Translations under genes and position numbers: made by a program
Part shown: in pieces, positions 50,901-63,388 of the stretch
Layout of the letters: every line of letters begins with the position of its first letter
How positions within the stretch are numbered: the stretch's first letter is position 1
Notes under the pieces: generated by a model
What the model was told of the DNA's origin: nothing
Databases searched by the model: none
What the model saw: the letters and a program-made list of their open reading frames with translations, nothing else
Source: Karalla daura
Taxonomy: Eukaryota; Chordata; Actinopteri; Chaetodontiformes; Leiognathidae
Length of the DNA: 64,000 bases
NCBI GenBank assembly: GCA_029224185.1
Contig: CM055201.1
Span: 4,121,418 to 4,185,417 of the forward strand
Direction: 5' to 3'

Positions 50901-53700
50901 TATTAAATCATCCAAACTTTTATTACTTTTTGATTGACATGTCTCCCTGGCGCATGCAGAATCTGGCGGCCATTGCAAAAATGAAATAAAGCAGTGAGGT
51001 GAAGCCCTGTGCTGCCTCATATGACACTGTAGCATCCAAACTTGCCTTTCTTTTGTGTTTGAACTCATGCTTATGATAAACGATGATGGTATAACAGGGT
51101 GCCCCACGAAAAGAATCATCCACATGTGCTTTGAGACAATAAGAAGCTTGTCTGGTTTGTGTCATGTCACGCAAAAGTGCCTTATGTTATCATGTGATCT
51201 AATTTTGGCTTGCTTGTTTAAATACTGCATATAGAGCCAGTTTAAATTTGCTGTTTCACTTCAGATTGTCTGAGCACTTCCTTGATCAATTGTGGCAGAA
51301 AGGTTTCCATGATGTTGTAAAGCATTAAACCGGCATCAAATGATTTTTATTTTCTTTGTGTAGCCATTTGGTGAAAGCTACAAACACAATAGTTGTTGTC
51401 TTGTTGACAACAACAGAACAGTAGGCACCGTTCATGCACTTCATTATTTTCTAATCCTTTTAAATTTCAAGGGGTACTTGACTTTCATCTGCATCCCACA
51501 GTGCAACTTCCTCTTTCTTGTCTCCATCTTGTTTTGGACATGTGTGATCAACGATATTAGGGAATGTTGCTTTCAAAAGCAACTAATTGTTGCTTTGAGT
51601 GTTACAAGGGTTACAGGGTTACCATGGTGTGCTGAGGTGACTTCAGTTGTTTATGCACTTCTTATTTTGTCCTCCTGTCAACGATGTGGATCTCGAGGAG
51701 CTGCAGCTTCAACACCAATGAATTGTATGACGTCAGTGTATGACGTCCCTACTGCCTCCGGTCAACTTGCACAATTGGGATATGAGGGAAGACCCCACTG
51801 CGCAAAGGAAACCTGTGGAAAGGAAACATCTTATCTGAGCGTAGGGTAATAACACTGACCCAGGGGCGATATAGGTGGTGCTATGACAAAGTGTTGACAG
51901 CGCATGCCTGCATCCTAGAGCAGGAGAGGAGGAAGAAAGGAAGGAAAGATACACTCTGAGAAGGTTGGGTACCACCTGATGACATCTCCTCCAGGCTGAA
52001 GCTGAATACTTGAATAGGGGTGTACATAAAGCCTACCTTAGCCTTCAAAACCTTGAACTATGCAGACTATGGTGTGAAGGTATGGTAAAAATCAACTATT
52101 ACAGCTACCTTTTAGTCAACATAGTGAATGTTTTATCAATTATTCAATCATAACCATTATATAACCATAATAACATAACCATTTGGTTGTATGGATACTT
52201 TCAAATATCTTCCTCAAGTATTGCCACTAGTTTCAATTAATTGCGTAGCTGCAGCCCACTTTCGCTGTTTCACTTTTCTTTTCAGCAACACCTTTAGCAA
52301 TCATTAGTAACTCTGTCAGTAACTCCTGAACTGTTTAGCTCTATGTTTGAGCTATCGCTTTCAGCTAACTATTCATCTTCTCTGCTGAGGTTTTCATATG
52401 TTGGTATATTCTTGAAAATCATTGTAATTTCCATTCCATTAAACTAAGGTACTTCACAAGGTCTTTTCTCTTTCTCTTTCATCTCCAAGCACCTGCACAA
52501 ATCACCTCTGGTTAAGAATCACTGCGGTGAAGTGTTTGTGTGTTCATGTGTCTGTGTGTGCGAATGTATCCTGTCAGTGTATGTGCGTGCATAGAAGTGT
52601 GCTTTTGTGTGAGAAAGTCCAGGGCCAGCCTCGTCCCTCCCTCCCTCTCATCACGACAGAGCCTGTTTTTAATCTGGGCCGGTGATTTATGAAGGAGCTC
52701 TGAGTGTGTATATCTCCTCACTTCCTTTCATTTCTCAAATGGTTTGTGCGCCACGGGATGATAGATTTATCTACACACAACCCCTGCATGACTAATTAAC
52801 TCTGAAATATCAAGGCCAGATGTGGAACTGAAAGACGGACCCCAGTGTGCTCTCTCCTCCCTCTCAATCTTGCTCTTTCGTTTTTCTAACTGTTGCTTGC
52901 AATTTTTTCCCCCTTCTTCTCCATGTTCCTTATCAACATCCAGCTGTAATTCTGCTGATAATTTGACAGGGTGTTTTAGGTGAATGTAAATGTTGCGCTG
53001 ACTGAAACAGCAAATCGACAGCTGTGATATGCTGTTCGGTGAGTGTCTTTACCACTATTATTTTTTGCAACCGAGGATCATGACAACTTGGCCGTGCTGC
53101 AAAAGCATGAAACCTAAGTATGATAAAATAGACAAAATCAAGCAGAACATGCTCGTTTTTATCTGATCAGATGAAGGCAGTTACTATCACAGCGCATTTC
53201 CCCCATTTCAAGGTTTATGGTCTTTAATTATATTATACGATCTGACATCTTGCTACTGAGATGACTCTTGGTTTTAAGTTACCTAATGCTTACAACAACT
53301 TCTAATCTCAAAAAGCTGTTTAATCATCTGTGGCAAGTACAAAACAGTTTACTGTAAAATGAAAGCATGGATTTGCTACCAAACAAATGTTTGTTCCTAG
53401 ACAACTTACTATTACTATGGGAAATGTGGCTCCATAGTTAATTTTACTTTACCACTTTTTGGCGCTTAAGATTAGCATATTAAGCCACCAACATATAACT
53501 TAATCTGTAGCTTGATAATTGGAGCCCATTGTCATTCAACTCCTCTTGGTGACAATTCCCTTTCTTTAGCTTGGCCTTTGATTGTAATCAGAATTAATCA
53601 GAAAATGTTGCAAATACAGATGCCAAACATAAGGTGCTTCTTTTCATTACTGCAGCTTTTAGAGGAACTTTACCCCTTTGTTTGTGCTGGTACTGTAACC
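47970..53700. other. Long AT-rich noncoding stretch, no gene recognised
   Basis: Includes A-rich runs at 48797-48828, possible unique regulatory segments at 48590-48780 and 49500-49630, and a paired CRE-like motif at 51728-51748. Chance ORFs up to 135 codons occur (49637-50044, 51478-51849), but none shows a domain or convincing codon structure. Confidence 0.4.
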
Positions 53701-53718
53701 TGGGTCACGTGAGAATGA

Positions 53719-54370
53719 GTGGAGTCAGACTCTCCAGAACCACATCATTATATCACTGTATATGTTACCTATGCTGTGACCTCTATACCTCTACTTGATG
53801 ATATGAGTGACGACGTGGACCCACCTAACCCTGCAGTATTAGCTGCTATTGCTAGCCTGCAACATGAAGTCACCCAGATTAAAACCCTAACCACTAACTG
53901 TTTGCACTGAACTCAGAGATGAGTTAGCTACAGACTTCCATTTTAACTGAAGGAGGCACAGCCTCGAGCAAGATGACTGTTTAGGAGCTGGAGAAGTCAG
54001 CCTGCCCTTTAATGTCAGGCAGCGTGGCTGAACTCCGACATGGAGAAACTGACTGGAAATAGGGAGGATTTAGAAGGAAGATGTAGGAGGCGCAACACTG
54101 GAGTCGTCGGAGTTTCCGAGGGGGCAGGAGGATCCAGGCCGGCTCCATTGGCGGCCTCCAAGATGTGTTACCTCTGGAAGAGAAGTCACTCATTGACCAA
54201 GCACATCAGACTTAGAGCCCAGCACAGGACCATTTTCTTAATCCCTCTCCTACCTGCCCGTTCCCATGATGTAAATGTTCACTACAGCCCGCACACGCAA
54301 AGCTCTGGAAATAATGATAGCCAGTGCGGAAGTGACTTTACTTGTAATACCACGGAGAGCCACTAGGCCT
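53719..54370 (+). mobile_element. L1-type LINE ORF1 relic
   Basis: Frames at 53719-53910 and 54040-54366, with frameshifted sequence between them, read as an L1-type ORF1 protein. There is a coiled-coil-like ASLQHEVTQIKTL segment. Then ELRDELATDF appears in a second frame, and EDLEGRCRRRN followed by VVGVSEGAGGSRP in a third. The latter matches the start of the L1 ORF1 RNA-recognition motif. At least two frameshifts and several stops make it nonfunctional. Its partner reverse-transcriptase fragment lies about 0.8 kb downstream, much closer than in an intact element. Confidence 0.75.
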
Positions 54371-54439
54371 GGCTCCAAAAAACACGTCTCCAATACACAC
54401 CCAGTCAAAAACCGCCATTTTTTTTCACAACTCACACCA

Positions 54440-55110
54440 GCTTCAACAGCTTAAGTCTCACGTGCCAGCGTGTGGTCGATTTGCAAATAATTCCATGATT
54501 AATAAGATATTAATAAGATAAAGAAATGAATGAATATGGGTACGTCCATTTGGTTGACAGGGGACCCTCACCAAGGAGAGAGCGCAAGTTACATTAACTG
54601 GACAAATAGACTGTGTTTACAGTGTCCGTACTACTGGGCTATTCTTGGATATCCAGTATGGGTCGTGCGGGTCAGTGTATGTGTTGAGAATGACGGAGGT
54701 GAAAACTTACATCCGTCGCTCATTCCACCCCCACCCCCCGCCCTGTGGTTTCTGTCGGCTCCATTGTGAAGATGCCAGCCCCCTTGAACTCAAACTCCTG
54801 GATTCATGAAGGGTCCTTCACAAACCAATGAGTGACGTCACAGAGGGTTGGGGCATGGAGAGAATTTATTGCCTGCACAATGACAGAGATGCATTGATTT
54901 TGGTTCTTCTTCCGTACAAGTGGAGAAAATGTGTCGTACGAAGAGCATGCGACTCTCATTCAGTCTTGGGGTGTGCATGCACCTGTAGAAATGGGGTATA
55001 TGTGTGTGCATGCATGCCCCTGTGTGATCGTTTGTGTCCTTTTTCAGAGCTAATGGACCAATTGAGATGTTAACAATTGGCAACCAGGAGGTGTGGGTAA
55101 GTAACCTTAA
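54440..55110. other. Spacer between the two L1 fragments
   Basis: Unique-looking AT-rich DNA at 54440-54700, then mixed sequence. A strong donor-like tgtgg/gtaagt lies at about 55097. I see no L1 coding remnant here, so either an internal deletion or two separate insertions is implied. Confidence 0.4.
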
Positions 55111-55690
55111 TTATTGGGGGTGTAACGATATCAAAATCTCACAACATTTTGATATCTCAACAACAGACTTCATTAATCCTAACGAACCTAATACTATCCT
55201 CCCCATTTAAGTTCTGTAGAAGCACTAGTCAGGGATGCCCTCTCTCCCCTTTCATCTTTAACCTCAAAGTATTAGATTTTACCCTCAAATACAATGACAC
55301 ATCACTAAAGAAGCAATGAATAAAAGTTTGCTGTATGCAGATGATATTCTTCTTTACATAATGTCCACAAATATTTGTTCCGGTACTTAAAAACTGATGT
55401 CTGTTACCTTTGGAGATTATTGGATTAACTGGAAAAAATGTGTTTTAATGCCAGTTCACATAGATGATTTGTAGCGCCTGGTTAAGCTCTCATTTGAAAT
55501 CTCCATGTTGAAATTCTCCCATTATGAAGTGATAAGGCAGAACACCGCTCTCTTTCAAGAAACCGTTAGATGATCTTCCACAATGATTATATGATTCAAA
55601 ATATCCCAATATTCTTAAATTATTTTTTTTAAACAATTAGATTCTGGAATTATTCCGACATTTGCTACTGGGTAAGCAATTAAGACTTTT
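55110..55690 (+). mobile_element. L1-type LINE reverse-transcriptase relic
   Basis: Reading + gives SQGCPLSPFIFNL at about 55227-55265. The catalytic YADDILLY follows at 55334-55357, then WINWKKCVLMP near 55420-55452. This order and wording are L1/Tx1-type reverse transcriptase. Stops and frameshifts are present, so it is a dead fragment. Confidence 0.8.
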
Positions 55691-55744
55691 CGTTTCTGGC
55701 TAAACTTTCTGGTTGAATGAGTTCTAATACTTATCGGCTCTGAA

Positions 55745-55840
55745 AACAACCTTAGCTTGCAGACATGTTAAACATTATACCTCGGTTAGCATTTAGCGTC
55801 AAAGCACAGCTGTTTTCCAGGACAGTTGTAGAGCATCTTT
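55745..55840 (+). repeat. Teleost gttagcattagc dispersed repeat fragment
   Basis: The segments catgttaaacattatacctc and gttagcatttagcgtcaaag followed by cacagctgt match the same common fish repeat as the fragment at 12170-12310. Confidence 0.55.
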
Positions 55841-58800
55841 CACTGTCTCTGTGCTATTTTCCTCCAAATGAAAACACAAAACAACTTTTTTTTTTCCACT
55901 TGGACGTGTCTATATTGAATCCTGTGTCCACTGATGTGGAATCTAGCGAGCTGCATGCCTCATAGAGTCTGTCTGCATGAGATGAGTCAATACACAGTCT
56001 GAACAAGGTCCTCACATCACACACACCCATAAATCCTCTTTATGACAGATTAGAGAGAGCAATGGCTTTTCCACTCGTTTACCCATAAATACAGCAACAC
56101 GCTCAGCTGGTTTATGCCTCTCTCTGGAGACGATGGAATGGGCGAGCTGATGTTTATAGCTGTCACGGACCAGCAGTGAATATGTCTCTTACTGGCTATA
56201 GTCCAGCTGAACTTCAAAGCCGTAAGAAAATAGAGCCGCTGTGTAATGGAAAAGCAAAACAGCTGCGTGCGATATGATTTAGCTTTGTTCCCTCCACGGC
56301 TTGGTTTGTTGTGAGAAAGGGGGAAAAAAACAAGAAAACTTGGAGGATATTTTTCCACTGCAGTTTTTAAAACTTCATGTCACATGTACTTTAAGATTAA
56401 AAATAAAGGGAGGAAATAGGAGGAGGTATAGAGATAGCAGGAAATGGGGTTCCGAGGAGGAGAGAGCGGCGGTGTGAGATGGAGAACAGGTTAGAAAAAG
56501 GAGCTGGGTGAGATGTCAGATCTGATGTAGGCGTTTTTTTTTTTTCTCTCCCTGACAGCTGTAATTCTCCAGCCTACAGAATTTCATCAACAGCGGTTGC
56601 ATTTAAGCTGCGCTGTGGGGCAGCGGCCCTTTCATGTCTCCTCTCCTCTGACAGGTAGATTTATTAGTCTTGAAATTTGTACAGATCACACGTCACTCAT
56701 GGCAAGCTGTCAGCGTGCCAGACGGGCCTTCTAGCTTTTTTCTTGAGGTGGATCTGCCCGGAAGAAGTTTACCCATCAGCTCCTTCCCTTCTCTCTTCAC
56801 CCATGACTTACTCACTTGCTCACAGTCTTAGGCAGGGGCGCAACACAAAGAGAAAGGCAGCAGAGAAACAGAAAAGGTGAAAGCACTTGTCTGATTTCAG
56901 AAATCAGTCGGGGTGGGAACGGACAGCTCAGCTGCGGATGTGAAAATTAAATTTTCTGAAGAGGGCTCAGACGATTTTTAAACAGTAAATTAACCCAAGA
57001 AAACAACCTGACACTCAGTCCAAACTGTTTTTTGAGAGGGAAAATATCACAGGGCAAAATGACTCAGCTGTGTTTCCGTTACCCCTTTCTCACCCCTTCG
57101 CTGCCCATCTCGTTGACCTCTGCAGTCTGGTTAAACTCGCAGCGCGCCTCGGGGCCTCGGGTTCACGCCTGGGTCTGGACCAACAAAGGCCGCCCTTGCT
57201 TTGGTCTCATATTGAGGTGTGTGTGGGTGTGTGTGTTTGTGTTGAAAGCCTTGTTTTCAACTTTTCACCACCCCACACACACGCGCACGCGCGCACACAC
57301 AGACGCACACACGCGCACGCACTTCAAATCCTACTGGGAGCAAAAGAAAATGAAAACTTGCCGCATCCACCTGGATCTGATTTTCGTCTTGGAGTGGACA
57401 TGTGCACTGTTTAGCGCCCTTCGTGCGGATGTGTTTGCGTATAGTGTTGTATGTTTGTGTGCAGTTGCTTGGATCCTGTGTGTGAATCTGATGTCTTCAG
57501 CCTGTGTCTGATTCTCAGGTTTATGTTATTGTCTGTCAGGGGACTCTTCCTAATGCTCTCTGTCAAGTATCTGAGTTTGTTTCTGTTGATGCATAATTTC
57601 ATGCTGCTTGCCCCCCCCCCTCCCGCCTTCTTCTTCTTTAGAAGAAGAGGTTAGTTCAGTATTTCCATAATCCATACTTCTAATATGTATAATTGTGATT
57701 AGAGGCATTGCACAGAGCTCTGCATGTGCATTGCATCTAAGGTTCTTCTTTCTCCTGTCTTTGCGCCTCTCTTTTCTTGCACCTATCATGAGCACACAAG
57801 GTTTATACATTCTGCTCCAACAAGCTCCCGTCACGTAACCGTCCGGTTGACTGAGGGTCGACCCCTCCGAGATGCCGCTTCCTGCTGAGCTGGAGCTCTT
57901 GGTAGAGCCTCTGTGGTTTCTTGAGTGTGTGCGTCCCTCGCAGGTAATTTATGATTTTCAAACCTAGGGGATCTCAGCCTGTGTTACACATGACCTCCAC
58001 TGGAATTCAGCACAAACACACACAAGGAAGCTGCCTCGAGGCGACAAATGGTAAGTTCCTAGGATTTCCATCTGAAACGCGCGCACAGAAAGCACCTTCT
58101 TTTTTTGTTTGGATTTTCTTTACCGTTTTGCTGTATGACTGAATTGCTATAAGCAATTCCAGAGTTACAAATGTAAAAAAAAATGTGTATGTTGCCACAC
58201 TCAGAGTGCAGCCGATCTGAAGCATGTGTTTCCACTCCACACTGTGACCCGGGGAAGTCTCTAAAATCCCCAGCACAAGCCCCGAGTGACTGCCACCATG
58301 CAGCAGAGTCACCGGCCTGCTCAACACTTCACTTCAAACCAGATTTTCTACTTCCCGTGCCAAGCTGCTGCCAGCTCACATTTCTCATCAGACCTTGATG
58401 GACCTAATGTGGGAATCCATTATCACACCCGTAACTCTTTGCGGCTCCGCTCTGTTCTTTCTCGGGCCCTGTCATGGAACCGCAGCGTATGCCTCCGGGG
58501 CCCCCCCCAGCCCAGCACCCTGTCTCGTCTCTGCTGCCCCCGCCCGGGGCCATCCTCCGCTTTAGTCCTGTTCACCGTTGTCAAAAGACATTCTCTGAGT
58601 GTCAGTCCACAGAATACGAGACAGTAGGTTCAATGTAATGGGTTGGGAGCTAAATAAAAGAAGTTTTGTTGGATAGCCACACTTGATTTCTCAAGGCTTT
58701 GAATAGATGCTGCACTTCCTTGACTTCTCTGTGCACTAGTCTGTGAACAATCACTCCTGTGTTTTCTAAATTGTCACACTCCCAGATGCTCCCATTGCTA

Positions 58801-61000
58801 TATTTAAGAGTTGTATAAAAGTAGCTCAGATATAGTAAGTCTAACTACTGCTTTGTGCGCCACAAAGCAGCACACAGCAGTTGTTGCTCTCGGTGAACTC
58901 TTCACCCCAGCTGCCAACAGAAGGCTGTCATGCTAAATTATACCTATGTTGTTTTGCGGCCTCTGTCTAAGATTGACAGACAGGCGGTGAGATCAGAGGC
59001 GCACAGATTAACTCTCTGTTTACATCTTGAAAGTTTTCCTTCCACACTTTGCACTGCGATTGCAGCCAGTTCGCCACAAACTCCTTCCTTCCTTTTGTTT
59101 AATGGCAGTTGTTGGCAAATGAAACGCGGCCCTCTCGTCATTATTCAGCGGGGATCGCTGGTGAATGGGAAAGCGTTTTCACAAGTTAAGGGGTTGCTTC
59201 TATTGCTCTCTTAAGTTAAGTTTTGTCTTCCTGAGAACCCCTCTGTTCTCTGTAACGCAGAAATGACACTTTCAAAGCAGTTTACACCATTGTCTTTGTT
59301 CAGAAGGTGGTGCAGACCAAAAAAGAGCCGTATGACCATCAACGTGACATTGAATTTCAATGATAATGACATGTTGACAAACTCAAGTTAAAATGTGAAG
59401 ATTTGTATGTTTTGTGTTCACTATACATTTTCACTGCCTCCAGGTGGCTAGAGATGGCTTAAACTGCAGGTTTAAAGTCATGGGAAGCTATTGATCGTCT
59501 TTGGTTTCATGGTAAGAAACTGGTACTCCACCAAATTTGACCAAAATCTCACAAAAGAAAACAAATAAATACCCCAAATCTGAGTACTGGACATTAGTCT
59601 GACACTCTTTTCATCAACCGTCCTGGCCAGCCAAGCTTTTGTAACCTTTAGCTGTGATTGCTGAAAAAAATCTGTGGAAGATAAGGAGATGTTGTAGCTG
59701 CAGTTTAGAGTGACACAGATGTTGTGTCACTGGGAGCACCTGTACAGCATGACAGGCAGGTGAGCGCTGTCAGGTGGGTGCATTGTAGTTTGAGGCAAAA
59801 CAAAATCAGCTTCCATATGTTGCTGGCGGAGGAAGTGAGAACTTGTTTGTAGGAGTTCACCAAGCTGACAGTCATTTACCTTTTCAAAGATCTGTCATCG
59901 GCTGGAATCACAAAATAGGAATTTGCATGCTTAACTACTTTGAGGTTATTGTTGAGTTTTCCTACAGTTTTTGGTCTAAGGATGTCTTTTCAAATTTCAT
60001 CTTTATAAGTGTGAAGTTGGTGAAAGATAAAGGTCCCACATCTGCCTCACTTGCTCCAAGGCAACACCTGCTTCCTCGCTGTGAGGCCTTTTTGGATGTG
60101 GTCCCACCTTTGACCGACTCAAAGAACCATAGTAAACTGTGTTAACTGCTCCTTTGTCAAAGCGTCCTGAGCTCTAGTGAGTGATTTACTACACACGGCT
60201 TTCAGAAACTGTAATTTATTGCAATCTGCTTGAACCGCGCAGGCTGATTAAAGTGGAACGGCACAATAGCTCTGCCACTCAATCTTGATCAATGCTTCGT
60301 TTGATTCCGATGCCAAGGCAGTCCTGAAGAGCACCAGTTGAATTTTATTATTGTTAATTATTCAGGAATTATATTTCGTTTCACGCCTTTGAGCGAGTGC
60401 TCACACGCTACCGTCAAGGAGAAAGCTGTGTGTTTAGCTGCTCCACGATTGATTTACAACCGATGAAAACACCTGAGACAAGAAACTAAATAAAAAAAGA
60501 GCACAAATGGAGCCGATCAGCAATTTCGAAACTGTGTTGACTCTGGTTTGGTTTCCCCCTTCGGTATGTGTGAAGTGGTGTACACACATCCATCACAGTT
60601 GGGTACGAATCAAAGCTGTTGCACTCGTTCCTTTCTGAGAGGCAAAAGAGCGATTGATCTGAGGAAACCTGATCGTTTTGATACGACCTAAATACTGTAT
60701 GTAGCGCTGCAGGCGTGAGACTATATGTAACTTTGTGCGTACGACTGCATTTAAGTGTTAAAATAAAAATGGCTCTCAGTCATTCATCTGAAACACAATC
60801 CCCACTTTCTGTGCTTTTTACGAAGGCGTTTTGTCCGGCTCGAAAGCAAACCGGCAGAATGCCACAGTCAGTGACTCGGACCAGAATTAACAATCGACAG
60901 ATTTTTACAACAACCGTTTGGAAGTTACCAACTGATTAAGCTTAGTCTGGGTCACGTCCAGAACAAGACTGAGACAGGAGAGAAGACCAAGGTGGAAGGT
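55840..61000. other. Noncoding stretch with candidate regulatory segments
   Basis: Unique balanced segments at 56050-56370 and 56540-56700 are enhancer-like. A Z-DNA-prone CG/CA run lies at 57277-57320 and a C-rich run at 57610-57620. 57840-58060 and 58440-58600 are GC-richer and include donor-like sites at 57943 and 58050. 60200-60500 carries taattta and attgttaattattcagg cores. No exon is recognised. Confidence 0.35.
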
Positions 61001-61025
61001 TGGCGCCGCTCTTTCTACTTTCCAG

Positions 61026-61065
61026 TATTTTCATGTCATGGACGACACAGTACGTGCATGGGGAG
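61026..61065 (+). other. Possible 40-nt exon between good splice signals
   Basis: A polypyrimidine tract ending ctactttccag precedes 61026. A near-consensus donor, gag/gtaagtg, follows 61065. The 40 nt are open in at least one frame (for example MSWTTQYVHGE). No matching exon or gene is recognised, so this may be chance. Confidence 0.2.
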
Positions 61066-61109
61066 GTAAGTGAATGTGGGTGCGTCATGGGCCAACAATG
61101 CCACTGTGC

Positions 61110-61400
61110 TCTCCAGTATGTAAACAGGAATATGAATGGAAAATCCAATAGCGTCTCATGTAAACACCATAATCCAATTATTGCCTCAGTTAGAATACGG
61201 TTAATAATCAGAATATTGCCGTCCACTGAAACACAGAATGGAACAGCCTGTGCGTCATGTGTTTCTCAGCGTGTGAGACTCATTAACGGGAATATGAATG
61301 GAACTTTCTATTAGTGACTCATGTAAACACCGTAATCAGATCATTGCCTTATTTAGAATGATGTCAGCAATCAGAATATTACTGTCCACGTAGCCACTGT
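61110..61400. repeat. Diverged tandem pair of a gtaaacac repeat unit
   Basis: Unit 1 (about 61128-61226) and unit 2 (about 61289-61392) share, in order, ggaatatgaatgga, a segment like tcatgtaaacacc, ataatcc or gtaatcag, attgcc, tagaat, aatcagaatatt and gtccac. The ends resemble those of the MITE-like elements at 8125 and 18210. Confidence 0.6.
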
Positions 61401-62190
61401 TGTAGACAAGTGAGGTAAATCATTCAGGCGTATAAAGAGCTTAGTATTGTCATGAAGGGTCCTTGTGTTCAGTCCTATTCAGATTTTTTGCATACAGCAA
61501 CAAATCCTGTTTTGAAAGCGGATTTGTTTAAATTTGTGAGTCTCTTCTCAGCTCAGTTCTCTTTGATATGTCATTTTCTCATCAGCCCTCTCCTCCTTTT
61601 CACGCCCCTCCTCTCTTTAGGTGCGAGAGAGGCCTTGGCTCATCATGCCGGAGCTGCTCTGGAGTTGAGAGACAGGCCAGAGCCTTTAAAATTGTTCCCT
61701 CACCCTCCGGGGCATGAGGATTCAGTTTAGGGTGTGACAACGAGGATCATCTGGCTCAAATCAGCCAAACACTCACAGTTCAGCGCTTTCAGACAGACAG
61801 ACAGACAGACAGGAGAGTTGGCTCAGATGTGCCACAGAGAGACGCTGACAATGCCACTGCGTCTGCCTTATCCGTCTTTATATTCCCGCAGATAAAACGC
61901 CTCGGAATTAATTACGCCGCAGGAACCTCTGATGCCTTTCACATCACGCCGGCGCTGACAGAGATGTTTCTCCTCCCTGTCCTCCGCACGGAGCTCTTCC
62001 TCTCGTCTTCAGGTTATCATCCCACATTCTGAGACGGCAGGAATGGGAGAGACAAGCGGGGTGAAATAGATTTGAAGGGCTTTGACGAGAGAGGCTTGTG
62101 ATGAAAAGAAGCTTTTGGAGACACAAAAGGCTTCTCCGCTTTCGTTCTTTTGCTCCCTGTCCCTGCTGTCACTCTCTAAGATTTATCAAA
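61400..62190. promoter_or_regulatory. Candidate conserved noncoding elements
   Basis: 61600-61735 and 61830-62060 are unique and balanced in composition. The second holds cctcggaattaattacgccg. They are separated by a short (CAGA)n run at 61793-61812. Confidence 0.35.
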
Positions 62191-62191
62191 C

Positions 62192-62208
62192 CCACACACA
62201 CACACACG

Positions 62209-62239
<31 letters not shown>
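62192..62239 (+). repeat. (CA)n microsatellite
   Basis: A CA array with two CG interruptions. Confidence 0.95.
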
Positions 62240-62240
<1 letters not shown>

Positions 62241-62579
62241 TGCCAGTGTCACACTTTCGCTCCAAGCTCTGAACCCAAACTGGTGTTGTAGCAGATTCCC
62301 TTGTACCGCGCTGCATGCCTGTCTCCTCCTCTCTCGCTGCCTTTACCTTCATCCCCCCCGACCGTGGACATGCTCCAGCGACGGACACCTCGCCGGCCTT
62401 TTTAATATCCAGAGATGTGAGAGGTGATGAAGGCAGAGGGAGAGTAAGTGAGATGTCATCTCTTACTGTCAAACACCAAGTGTGAGCTTTCGTTATTTCT
62501 GCTCCCCCCTGCCTTTCTCCCCTCGTCTGGCTCCTGAGCCGCGCTGTAACATTAGACGTGCTGCTGGGAGCGACACCCT

Positions 62580-62880
62580 GTCAGGTGGAGTTTGGAGGCT
62601 CCGTATCCGGTAACCCCTCAGGAGGGCGGCGGAGGGCCGCAGGAACGCGGAGAGACGGGCAGACAGAGAGGACGAGTGGAAAGACGAGAGGACGGTGGCC
62701 GGCACCGGTCCGGAGCTGAGCTCGTCTCCAGTGACCGGCGGCTGTCGAGGGGAGGCCGATCTGAGATGTTTGAACAGACCTGTTGTGTTTTCACAGGGTC
62801 TGATGTTTGACAAGACACGACGTCGCCGCTAAATGCTTGGCCGCGTGGTTCCCGACGTCGCTTTGGATTCAAATCAAGGC
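62580..62880. other. CpG-rich segment
   Basis: A purine-rich and CpG-rich stretch (ggcggcggagggccgcagg, gacgtcgccgct). Overlapping frames occur on both strands without any known domain. It could be a small CpG island near a minus-strand donor-like site at 62910. Confidence 0.3.
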
Positions 62881-62901
62881 TCAGGACGAATATATGGGGT
62901 G

Positions 62902-62912
62902 ATACTTACCTG
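62902..62912 (-). other. Perfect consensus splice donor on the minus strand
   Basis: On the minus strand this reads CAG/GTAAGTAT, a full 11-nt complement of the U1 snRNA 5' end. The last exonic base would be 62910. No upstream coding exon is recognised. A U1 gene on + is excluded because similarity ends after these 11 bases. Confidence 0.35.
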
Positions 62913-62919
62913 TTACGTC

Positions 62920-63385
62920 AAGTCACCCACCTCGCACACGCATGGCTGAGATATAGGAGGTATTTCCAGTCACGTTTTTAGCTTTATAACAAAAGATTCT
63001 ACATCTTTTAAAAACATCTCAAACTTCTCAACTGAAGCTACACCAACGCTCTGTTTCATATGTCCTTTCGGCAGCACAGCAGCTTCGGCTCTTGGGTATT
63101 GTACCTTTAAACACCATCTTCACTTCAGTATCAGTACAGTAAACCGAGGCAGTTGTTACGGCGTTTAGTCTTCTATTGGGACGTGAATTTGAAGGTAATG
63201 ACACAGGCAAAAATGTATGCAACAAGGGAATCCATGTTTGGAGGAATACGTTGTTATTTTTTGTTGTCTTTCATCGTTTGAGTACTTGTATGGAAGGGCG
63301 TCTGTCCGACCTTGATTGTATCTCGCCACAAACATGTTCTCGCATCAGTTCTCTGATCCGCAGGTGCTACAGGCTCAGTTTCATT
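62920..63385. other. Noncoding stretch, no gene recognised
   Basis: Unique AT-leaning sequence without a recognisable repeat or exon. Confidence 0.4.
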
Positions 63386-63388
63386 TGA

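Noticed and set aside
62902..62980. U1 snRNA gene or pseudogene on +
   Set aside because: Only the first 11 bases match the U1 5' end. The following sequence does not resemble U1 stem-loops.
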